From the NCBI GenBank assembly GCA_031278395.1, contig JAITKM010000062.1:1-27627 (forward strand): a stretch of 27,627 nucleotides of DNA, read 5' to 3'. This document shows positions 17,610-24,444 of the stretch, one piece after another. The stretch comes from Deltaproteobacteria bacterium (GTDB lineage: Bacteria; Bdellovibrionota_C; UBA2361; SZUA-149; JAITKM01). Under the pieces are notes generated by a model. It saw only the letters and a program-made list of their open reading frames with translations. It did no database searches and had not been told where the DNA came from. The stretch's first letter is position 1. Every line of letters begins with the position of its first letter. The position numbers and the translations under genes are program-made.

Positions 17610-19613
17610 TTAGTAGTTCGGCAATAGCGCAATCCCTGTCCTAGTTGGTAAATAAACCTGAATACGATTCACACCGTCACTAGCTAGATGTGAAAAATAC
17701 TCTTGTTGCTCGTGCAGTCTGCCTAGCCCGCCAAAAGCTTTGGCATCCGAATCTAAAACTAAACGATAAGCAGCCTCTGGTACCGGAATACCGTAATCGC
17801 TGTAGGATTTAGTGGGACTAAAATTAAAAATAAAAATTGCCTCGCCCCTCTGCACAACTAATACTTGATCAGCACAATGCGAATATAACTTACTAGCTTG
17901 AGCTATATCTAAAATATGCTCGGCTCTAAAAAACTCTAACATAGCGCAGTCAAAATCAGCCAACTTGGAATAATATAAATTTTCATTATCTCTTAAACTC
18001 CATTGCCGCCGCGCATAATGATAAGAATTATTGTTGCCTGGTCGCGGAAAATCTATCCATTCCGGGTGCCCAAACTCATTACCCATAAAATTTAAATATC
18101 CATAACTTGCCAGCGTCAAGGTGGCGAGCCTTAGCATTTTATGTAACGCTACCCCGCGCTCAACTCGTAGATTAGCCGATGAAAGCTGCATGTTATAATA
18201 TATATCTGCGTCAATCATGCGAAAAATAAAAGTCTTATCCCCGACCAAAGCTTGGTCGTGCGACTCAACATAACTAATAGTCTTTTCTTCAGGGCGATGG
18301 TTAGTTAACTCGTGATAAATTGAATCAACATTCCAATCTTCATCTTTTTGTTTATCAATACAATTGCCCCAAAAATCTGGAATACCTAGCGCCAAACGAT
18401 AATCAAACCCTACCCCACCATCTAATTGGTGTGCGGCTAGCCCTGGCAAACCACTGACGTCTTCAGCAATTGTAATAACGTGATCATATTCATGACACAG
18501 CTTATTAGCTAAAGCTAAATAGACTAAAGCTTCTTTGTCTAAATTGTGTGAAAAATAATCTCCATATGAACCAAAGATTGTTCCAATTCCATGGTCATGA
18601 TAGAGCATGCTAGTCACACCGTCGAATCTAAAACCATCGAACTTAAATTCCTCAATCCAGTAGCGAATATTAGAAAGCAAAAATTTCAAGACCCAAGGTT
18701 TGCCATAATTAAATAATCTCGAATCCCAAACTGGATGCTGCTTGCGGTCGCCACGGTCATGAAAATACTGATAATATGTACCATCAAAACGGCTTAACCC
18801 TTCAATTTCGTTCTTCACCGAATGCGAATGCACAATATCTAACAAAACTGTAACACCGTTTTGATGGGCGGTATCGATTAATTCTTTTAATTCCTCTGGT
18901 GTGCCAAAACGCGACGAGGGAGCAAAATAATTTGAAACTTGATAACCAAACGAACCATAATAAGGATGTTCCTGCACCCCCATAATTTGGATCGTATTGT
19001 AACCAGCATTAATAATGCGTGGCAAAACATTAGTTGTAAATTCTTTATAGCCGCTAATTTTTCCTTCTTCGCCTGCCATGCCAATATGCACTTCGTAAAT
19101 TAGAGGCGCTTCTTTTTTCCGTTTAAAATTGTCACACTGCCATTGATACGCTCCAGATTCTGGCGACCAAACTTGAGCGTCAAATTCGTTAGTTAGTGGG
19201 CTTTGCGCCGCTCGGTTTGTATAAGCTGGAATTCTAAGTCCGCTGCCGCCGTGCCATTTAACTGCCAGCCGATAAAGTTGTCCATGTTTTAGGGCGTCAA
19301 TTGGCAAAAAAAGTTCCCAAATTCCGTCATGGATTCTTTGGCACATATATTCTGATTTTTCTTTCCAATCCGAAAATTCACCTATCAGGCATAATGAAGT
19401 TGCGCTTGGCGCCCATTCTCTAAACACCCACTGTTCACCTTCACGGCGTAAGCCAAGATAATGATGCGCCGTGGCAAACTCGGAAAGAGTAATTCGTCCT
19501 TGAGTTAACCTTTGTTCTAGCGCGTCACAGGATTTTTTAAAATCGTCAAAAAACCATGCAAACCTAGCTAAATATGGATCAGCTTTAATTATGTTCCAAG
19601 TATTTAAAGACAT
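17610..19613 (-). CDS. glgB: Glycogen branching enzyme, eukaryote-like subtype
   Basis: This GH13 enzyme makes alpha-1,6 branches in glycogen. The N-terminal part carries a CBM48-like glycan module (about 60-160, REWAPSATSLCLIGEFSDW). The catalytic barrel follows, with nucleophile D331 in FDGFRFDGVTSM, acid/base E384 in ITIAEDVSG, and D453 in YVESHDQALVGD. The stretches YEVHIGMAGEEGKI, NYFAPSSRFGTPEELK, DIVHSHSVKNE and WDSRLFNYGKPWVLKFLLSN resemble the eukaryotic GBE1/starch-branching group more than the Escherichia coli-type GlgB. Length 667 also fits that group. No Shine-Dalgarno at the ATG. It lies 161 bases after asnB on the same strand and pairs functionally with glgP. Confidence 0.92.
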   Translation of the reverse strand: MSLNTWNIIKADPYLARFAWFFDDFKKSCDALEQRLTQGRITLSEFATAHHYLGLRREGEQWVFREWAPSATSLCLIGEFSDWKEKSEYMCQRIHDGIWELFLPIDALKHGQLYRLAVKWHGGSGLRIPAYTNRAAQSPLTNEFDAQVWSPESGAYQWQCDNFKRKKEAPLIYEVHIGMAGEEGKISGYKEFTTNVLPRIINAGYNTIQIMGVQEHPYYGSFGYQVSNYFAPSSRFGTPEELKELIDTAHQNGVTVLLDIVHSHSVKNEIEGLSRFDGTYYQYFHDRGDRKQHPVWDSRLFNYGKPWVLKFLLSNIRYWIEEFKFDGFRFDGVTSMLYHDHGIGTIFGSYGDYFSHNLDKEALVYLALANKLCHEYDHVITIAEDVSGLPGLAAHQLDGGVGFDYRLALGIPDFWGNCIDKQKDEDWNVDSIYHELTNHRPEEKTISYVESHDQALVGDKTFIFRMIDADIYYNMQLSSANLRVERGVALHKMLRLATLTLASYGYLNFMGNEFGHPEWIDFPRPGNNNSYHYARRQWSLRDNENLYYSKLADFDCAMLEFFRAEHILDIAQASKLYSHCADQVLVVQRGEAIFIFNFSPTKSYSDYGIPVPEAAYRLVLDSDAKAFGGLGRLHEQQEYFSHLASDGVNRIQVYLPTRTGIALLPNY

Positions 19614-19774
19614 TTATTATTTATAAATAGATATTTTTTAACCCTAACGAGGGCGGGACAATAATGTATTTTAAACTTACAAGCAAGTAGGAAAAATTTA
19701 GTAATAATTCAATCTCCCTCCTAGTAGTCTGGCTCATCTAAAATATGAAGGGTAGTAAAAATCAATGTTCAGCA
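19614..19774. other. Gap between asnB and glgB
   Basis: It is AT-rich except for a CCCT-AACG-AGGG mini-hairpin near 19641-19652, just upstream of glgB on the minus strand. No terminator for asnB is evident, so read-through into glgB is possible. No gene is seen. Confidence 0.35.
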
Positions 19775-21730
19775 TCAACACTTAACATACTTATCATGCA
19801 AAATTTGCACAGATAAAATACCAGTTAGTTTAGAAAGGGTTGCTTGATATGTTATAGCATTCGCCTTGAAATCCTCTCGCTTAATATCCTCTAACATTTT
19901 CAAAACTTCCGCACTATTAAAAACTCCCACTCGGTCTAAACTTGCCTTACTCATCAAGGACAAGGTTAACTCATCCGGCTTGTCCCAAACCCAAGAGTTT
20001 GGCGAACTATAGCCAAACTTGCGACGCTTTCTAACATGCCGCGGCACAACCTTTTTAAAGGCAGATTTTAAAATAAACTTCTCTTTTATCCCTAGCATTT
20101 TAAAAACCGTCGGTGTCTTTAAGGCTGTATCAATTACATTATTATCTAAAAACGGCAGACGCTGTTCGATAGAATTTGCCATTGAATTTCTATCAGCCCG
20201 CACTAAGATATAATTGGGCAGCCGCGTTTTTAACTCCACATAAACTGACTGATCAAATTCTGACAAGTTCGCTAACTTCTCCCTAAAACTATTCAGCGTC
20301 TCCTGCATTAACGAGCCAGCAGCTAAACTATCTTGCAAATCATCATGAAAGATATTTTGCAAACTTTCCTGGGTTAGCCTCCAATACGGATACCAAGCCG
20401 GATATGTTCCAAATAATTCAATTACCCGTGAATTATCCTCTCGATATATTTGCTCCAGTTGTTTAGCAAATTCGCTAGCGCCCAAAAAATACTCCAGACA
20501 TTTAGTTAATAAGGCGTCTTTAAACACCTCACCAATATCTGTCGCAAAAAACCAGCGCAAATTATTCAGCACAAAACTAAGATAACCGCCAAATAATTCG
20601 TCCGAGCCTTCGCCCACTAAAACAACTTTGCGATTTTTACTGCGCACTAATTGAGACAATTGCTGAAAAGGAATATCCATCGGAACTGTCTGCGGCTGCT
20701 CAATAGAAGCAATCGTTTCATAAAATAATTTGCCGTTAAAAATATTTTTTGTTTCTAAAATTTCTGATTTAATTCCAAATTTGCTAATCGTTTTTTTAAA
20801 AATTTCCGATTCGTCAAACTCTTTTTCCTGAAAGGCAATGGAAAACGAACAAAAATCATCTTGCACCTGCTTACTCTTTTGTTGCTCTGCCAATAAGCCT
20901 GTAACAATCGTTGAATCAATCCCGCCACTCAGATACGACGAAATTGCAACCTCACCGATACAATGCGACGCTACAGCTTGACGTAATACCTGAGCCAAAG
21001 GTTTAGTGTATTTAGGTAACCACAGTGAGCCTTGATCACTCTTATCCCGAAACTCTGGTTGCCAATACTCTCGCGAATTTTCTAGTGTATTAGTTGTTAA
21101 GTTATATTCCAGCACAGTGGCTGGTGGCAGATGATAAACATCGTCAAACACGGTAGCTTGGCCAGGCACATAATTAAAAACTAATCCATCTTTAACGTGT
21201 TGAGGATTTAGCGCACAGGAAAATACTTGGGTTGCAAATAAACCTTTTATTTCAGAACAGCATCCAAAAAATTCAGGAGTGTTAGCGTAAAAGAGAGGTT
21301 TAATACCTAGTCTATCCCGCCCCATAACAATTTTATTACGCCTTTTGTCTATAATAACAAAAGCAAACATGCCTTCTAAATATTTAACAAAATCCTCGTT
21401 ATCTTCTTGATAGAGGTGCAGAATAACTTCGCAATCGCTCTGGGTTGTAAAAGTATATCCTAGATGGCTGAGATTTTCGCGCAGCTGACGATAATTATAG
21501 ATTTCACCATTACAAACTAAAACTATGTCTTGGCTGCTATTAACAAACGGCTGTCGACCACCGTTAATATCTACAATACTAAGTCGGACAAAACCCACCC
21601 CCACATTTTGCCAAAAGTAGGCGACTGTATCGTCTGGTCCACGATGCGCAATTGCACGCGAGGCTTGGTCAATTAAAGAGGGCTCCACGCAAGTAAAATG
21701 TTTATTGATTAACGAAATGATTCCACACAT
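19775..21730 (-). CDS. asnB: Asparagine synthetase (glutamine-hydrolysing)
   Basis: AsnB makes asparagine from aspartate, ATP and glutamine-derived ammonia. The protein starts MCGI, so Cys2 becomes the glutaminase nucleophile after removal of the initiator Met. The class II amidotransferase domain covers about 1-210, with AIAHRGPDD and NGEIYNYRQL. The synthetase domain has the ATP-pyrophosphatase loop SGGIDS (268-273) and LVGEGSDELFGGY. At 651 residues it is in the long AsnB group; such enzymes sometimes act in cell-surface or peptidoglycan amidation rather than amino-acid supply, and the neighbours plsC and kdsD would allow that, but it is not shown. The ATG is 11 bases after the plsC stop with no Shine-Dalgarno, which suggests one transcript. 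Confidence 0.94.
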   Translation of the reverse strand: MCGIISLINKHFTCVEPSLIDQASRAIAHRGPDDTVAYFWQNVGVGFVRLSIVDINGGRQPFVNSSQDIVLVCNGEIYNYRQLRENLSHLGYTFTTQSDCEVILHLYQEDNEDFVKYLEGMFAFVIIDKRRNKIVMGRDRLGIKPLFYANTPEFFGCCSEIKGLFATQVFSCALNPQHVKDGLVFNYVPGQATVFDDVYHLPPATVLEYNLTTNTLENSREYWQPEFRDKSDQGSLWLPKYTKPLAQVLRQAVASHCIGEVAISSYLSGGIDSTIVTGLLAEQQKSKQVQDDFCSFSIAFQEKEFDESEIFKKTISKFGIKSEILETKNIFNGKLFYETIASIEQPQTVPMDIPFQQLSQLVRSKNRKVVLVGEGSDELFGGYLSFVLNNLRWFFATDIGEVFKDALLTKCLEYFLGASEFAKQLEQIYREDNSRVIELFGTYPAWYPYWRLTQESLQNIFHDDLQDSLAAGSLMQETLNSFREKLANLSEFDQSVYVELKTRLPNYILVRADRNSMANSIEQRLPFLDNNVIDTALKTPTVFKMLGIKEKFILKSAFKKVVPRHVRKRRKFGYSSPNSWVWDKPDELTLSLMSKASLDRVGVFNSAEVLKMLEDIKREDFKANAITYQATLSKLTGILSVQILHDKYVKC

Positions 21731-21741
21731 ATTAAAATAAA

Positions 21742-22488
21742 TTAGGAGAACTTGCAGAGTTCTGCCTTAACAAAATTATAACACTGGTCAATAATTTCTT
21801 GGGGCAAAACATTTTGAGTTCTCTCGATAATATCACCAACAGTAATTGAGACATTGGCAAAACTCTCAGCAGGCACGCCGTCATGCGGATTAAGTTTCCA
21901 TGAGTTACTAATTGCCACTGGAATTATCTCCGCCATATGAGAATATCTCAATAAAGCGCTAACTCCAGCTGGCATAAATTCTTTTAATTCTCCACGACGG
22001 CAACGGGTGCCTTCAGGAAAAATGACGGCGAGGTATTTGTTGTCATTAATAATTTTAGCAAATTCAGCAATGATTTTTATTGACTGACGGGGATTATTAC
22101 GATCGATTAACGCATTGTGACCATTACGAAGATTAAAGGATACAGTTGGAATCCATTTACCAAGCTCTTGTTTGGCAACAAAACGTGGAACCCGACTAAA
22201 AAACACATAATAGAGTAGCACTATATCAATAGTTGATTGGTGATTAGAAATAACAATATAAGTTTTATCTGGGTCAAGTTTAAAATCAATTGGTAAGTTT
22301 ATTTTGATTCTGATACCGAAAATTTTCAAACTAAACATCAATAGCAACGTAATAATTTGAATTGAACGAGCATGAAACGAACGCCCAAAGGGTAACGCTA
22401 GACGCTGCAAAATTTCACCAACTAGCAGCGATAATATAAATGTTAGAGCAAAAGGAATAAATAATATCCAATCTAGTAATTTTTTCAT
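21742..22488 (-). CDS. plsC: 1-acyl-glycerol-3-phosphate acyltransferase
   Basis: PlsC adds the second acyl chain to lysophosphatidic acid, giving phosphatidic acid for membrane lipids. The family motifs are clear: HQSTID with H83 and D88 (HX4D catalytic pair) and FPEGTR at 157-162. A hydrophobic N-terminal stretch (about 7-28) and a second one (about 42-62) anchor it in the inner membrane. The 248-residue length is normal. It starts five bases after the kdsD stop with no Shine-Dalgarno, so translational coupling is likely. A related acyltransferase acting on another lipid acceptor cannot be excluded. Confidence 0.88.
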   Translation of the reverse strand: MKKLLDWILFIPFALTFILSLLVGEILQRLALPFGRSFHARSIQIITLLLMFSLKIFGIRIKINLPIDFKLDPDKTYIVISNHQSTIDIVLLYYVFFSRVPRFVAKQELGKWIPTVSFNLRNGHNALIDRNNPRQSIKIIAEFAKIINDNKYLAVIFPEGTRCRRGELKEFMPAGVSALLRYSHMAEIIPVAISNSWKLNPHDGVPAESFANVSITVGDIIERTQNVLPQEIIDQCYNFVKAELCKFS

Positions 22489-22493
22489 AACAG

Positions 22494-23498
22494 TTATGAT
22501 ATAATTTCAAAACCTTCTAAGACTAAATCCTGAATATCAATCAACCCCACTACAGTATTATCTTCACTAACTACCGGTAGATCATCAATAGAGTATCTTT
22601 TCATAAGCGTGATTGCCTCCACCACCTTCCACGTTTCAAAAGCCTTTTTAGGATTACTAGTCATAGCTTTTGCAACTGGTAGCTTGATAATAGCCGAATT
22701 ATCAGGATGCTCTTGCATGATAAAACGAAATAAATCTCCCTGTGTTAAAATGCCTTTTAATTGGCGCTTTTCATTAACTATGCAGACTGCCCCAGCTCTT
22801 AGTGGCGCAGACTGCATAGCTTGATAACAAGCGAAAATATCATCTGTCTCACTAAGACACGGACAATTTGCACCAGAACGCATGATTTGTTTGACCAACA
22901 TCAAATCGCGCCCTAACGCGCCGCCAGGATGATTAAAAGCATATATCTCTGCAGTAATTCCCTTAAACTTCATAACTGTTAAAGCTAAAGCATCTCCCAA
23001 CGCCAGCATGGCCGTAGTTGTTGAGCTGGGGGCTAAACCCAACGGACAAATTTCCTTGTCTGTTCCAATTAACAAAACAATATCAGAACTTCTAGCTGAA
23101 ACAGACTGCTCCTTAGCAGTAATCAGAATTATTTTGCAGCCCAGTTTTTTAAAGATTGGCAAAATATTAGAAATCTCTGTGCTACCACTCCGCGACAAAG
23201 CGATAATAATATCGCCAGCCTGCACCATTCCTATATCGCCGTGCAGGGCTTCAACGGGATGTAAAAAATAACTAGGCGTCCCGGTGCTGGCAAAAGTGGC
23301 TTGTATTTTTTTACCTACTAGCCCAGCCTTGCCCATACCAGTAATGCAAAGCCTCCCTTTACAATTCAGGATAGCCTGCACCGCTGCAACAAAACTCTCG
23401 TTTAACAAAGCAGCTGTTTGGAAAACTGCATCCGCTTCAGACTTAAGGGCTTCAATCCCATGCCTTAATATATTGCTCCGAATATTGCTGTTAGTCAT
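22494..23498 (-). CDS. kdsD: Arabinose-5-phosphate isomerase
   Basis: KdsD interconverts ribulose-5-phosphate and arabinose-5-phosphate, the precursor of Kdo in lipopolysaccharide. The SIS domain (about 40-180) has GMGKAGLVGKKIQATFASTGTPS, HGDIGM and the sugar-binding ALSRSGST. It is followed by two CBS domains (about 210-265 and 275-330), the usual KdsD/KpsF/GutQ layout, and the 334-residue length is typical. The family includes paralogues such as GutQ and KpsF with the same activity, so the exact name is less certain than the reaction. It sits between hpf (29 bases upstream) and plsC (5 bases downstream). No other Kdo gene is in the window. Confidence 0.9.
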   Translation of the reverse strand: MTNSNIRSNILRHGIEALKSEADAVFQTAALLNESFVAAVQAILNCKGRLCITGMGKAGLVGKKIQATFASTGTPSYFLHPVEALHGDIGMVQAGDIIIALSRSGSTEISNILPIFKKLGCKIILITAKEQSVSARSSDIVLLIGTDKEICPLGLAPSSTTTAMLALGDALALTVMKFKGITAEIYAFNHPGGALGRDLMLVKQIMRSGANCPCLSETDDIFACYQAMQSAPLRAGAVCIVNEKRQLKGILTQGDLFRFIMQEHPDNSAIIKLPVAKAMTSNPKKAFETWKVVEAITLMKRYSIDDLPVVSEDNTVVGLIDIQDLVLEGFEIIS

Positions 23499-23527
23499 GG
23501 CTTCGCTTTAGTAGGGCATTTCTTAAT

Positions 23528-23845
23528 TTAAGCTTGGTGCTTAGCTGTAATTTGTTTATCTTTGTTTTTTCTAATTTGTGCTTCAAGAGGGTCAATCACT
23601 TGATCGATGGCAGAGTATAAATCTTCAGTTGTAACTTTAGCTGTTAAATCAAAGCCAAGAGATTTGACGCGAACTTCAGCGGTGTGATCGCGTTTTTCAA
23701 CTGAAAGAGTTACAGAAATTTCAACTCCGTCACGAATACTATATTTGTTTAAGGCGTGAGAAATTTTTTCTATAGCATGTTGTCTTAAAGCTTCAGTTGG
23801 CTCTGTATGACGAAATGTAACTAAAATATTTAATGGTTCACTCAT
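23528..23845 (-). CDS. hpf: Short ribosome hibernation promoting factor
   Basis: HPF/RaiA (YfiA-type) proteins bind the 30S decoding region when growth slows, protecting inactive ribosomes. The 105 residues fit the S30AE domain: NILVTFRHTEPTEALRQHAIEKI, then VTLSVEKRDHTAEVRV and TEDLYSAIDQVIDPLEAQIRK. It lacks the C-terminal dimerisation domain of long HPF, so by itself it resembles the short proteobacterial form. The start is certain: AAGGAGG sits 7 bases before the ATG, the best Shine-Dalgarno in the window. It heads the run with kdsD, plsC and asnB. Confidence 0.93.
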   Translation of the reverse strand: MSEPLNILVTFRHTEPTEALRQHAIEKISHALNKYSIRDGVEISVTLSVEKRDHTAEVRVKSLGFDLTAKVTTEDLYSAIDQVIDPLEAQIRKNKDKQITAKHQA

Positions 23846-23873
23846 ATTTTTTCCTCCTTAGATATTTCTTTTG

Positions 23874-23879
23874 ATTATA
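23874..23879 (-). promoter_or_regulatory. Possible -10 box for the hpf run
   Basis: TATAAT on the minus strand, 28 bases before the hpf ATG and just upstream of its Shine-Dalgarno. The sequence 16-18 bases further upstream does not match a good -35, so only the -10 is persuasive. Confidence 0.4.
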
Positions 23880-24044
23880 AAAAAATAAAATTAGTAGCTA
23901 ACTCACCCAGCAAAAGCAATATAAATCATTTTGTTAATTATTTTAAATAGTTATATAAAAATCTAAATCTAAAGTCCGAACACTTACTTAATAATATAAT
24001 TTCTAATTTGACTTTGTGAGTAAAATCAAGTTATTAGGAGAAGC

Positions 24045-24072
24045 TTGTTTTTTTTTGCATTTACTATATAAA
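24045..24072 (+). promoter_or_regulatory. Possible promoter before the 73-aa gene
   Basis: TTGTTT (24045-24050), a 16-base spacer and TATAAA (24067-24072). Transcription would begin near 24079, so the TGTAA repeats would overlap or follow the start site. Confidence 0.4.
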
Positions 24073-24127
24073 TGTAACGGTTTTTGTAAAGTTCTCATAA
24101 CATAATTGTAACGTTCTTGTAACGTCT
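24072..24127 (+). promoter_or_regulatory. Four TGTAA direct repeats at about 11-bp phase
   Basis: The units are ATGTAACGGTT (24072), TTGTAAAGTTC (24084), TTGTAACGTTC (24106) and TTGTAACGTCT (24117). Spacing is 12, 22 and 11 bases, that is, whole turns of the helix on one DNA face. This spacing is typical of tandem sites for OmpR/PhoB-family regulators; for example, Pho boxes use 11-bp direct repeats, and the reverse complement reads TTACA as in Bacillus PhoP boxes. Which regulator binds here is unknown. Confidence 0.55.
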
Positions 24128-24144
24128 TTCAAAAGGGGAAATTT

Positions 24145-24366
24145 ATGACTAGATCAATTCATACTACAAAAACATATGAAGATGCTTATTTTGACAAGAA
24201 GACTCTTGAAAAACTAAGCAAGCTATCCGGCAACCCATTAGTAAGTCATATTACAATTGAAAGAACTAAAGATAAACCAAATCACGACAAAATAGAGAAT
24301 ATCTATTTTAATGATCAGGAAGGTTTGTTATCTAAGTTTTTCAATAAAACTAGAGAATCTAAATAA
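24145..24366 (+). CDS. Small orphan protein, 73 aa, function unknown
   Basis: I do not recognise it. It is hydrophilic and basic, with no cysteine and no membrane or signal segment. The first third (TTKTYEDAYFDKKTLEKLSKL) looks helical, then a segment VSHITIERTKDK looks like a beta strand, and the C-terminal part ends in FFNKTRESK. AAGGGG lies six bases before the ATG, a good Shine-Dalgarno for this genome. The gene sits alone just downstream of the phased TGTAA repeats, which suggests tight regulation. It is unrelated by eye to the 75-aa protein at the left end. Function cannot be assigned. Confidence 0.6.
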   Translation: MTRSIHTTKTYEDAYFDKKTLEKLSKLSGNPLVSHITIERTKDKPNHDKIENIYFNDQEGLLSKFFNKTRESK

Positions 24367-24405
24367 AATAAGTAGCCCTGATTCACCGATAGACTTTGTG
24401 CGTTG

Positions 24406-24434
24406 CGCGACTTAAAAAAATATAATAAGTCGTG
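24406..24434 (+). promoter_or_regulatory. TATAAT inside an inverted repeat before the glmL-like gene
   Basis: CGCGACTTA (24406-24414) and TAAGTCGTG (24426-24434) pair over 9 bp with one G-T. Between them sits AAAAAATATAA, and a perfect TATAAT occupies 24421-24426. A promoter here would start transcription near 24433, only about 12 bases before the ATG at 24445, so the mRNA would be nearly leaderless, in line with the missing Shine-Dalgarno. The flanking repeat could be a repressor site. The -35 is poor (TTGTGC with a 19-base spacer). Confidence 0.45.
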
Positions 24435-24444
24435 ACCAACCATT

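Noticed and set aside
24072-24127. TGTAA repeats as plasmid-type iterons or an origin
   Set aside because: There are only four short units, no replication initiator gene or DnaA-box cluster is nearby, and they sit directly before a gene as operators do.
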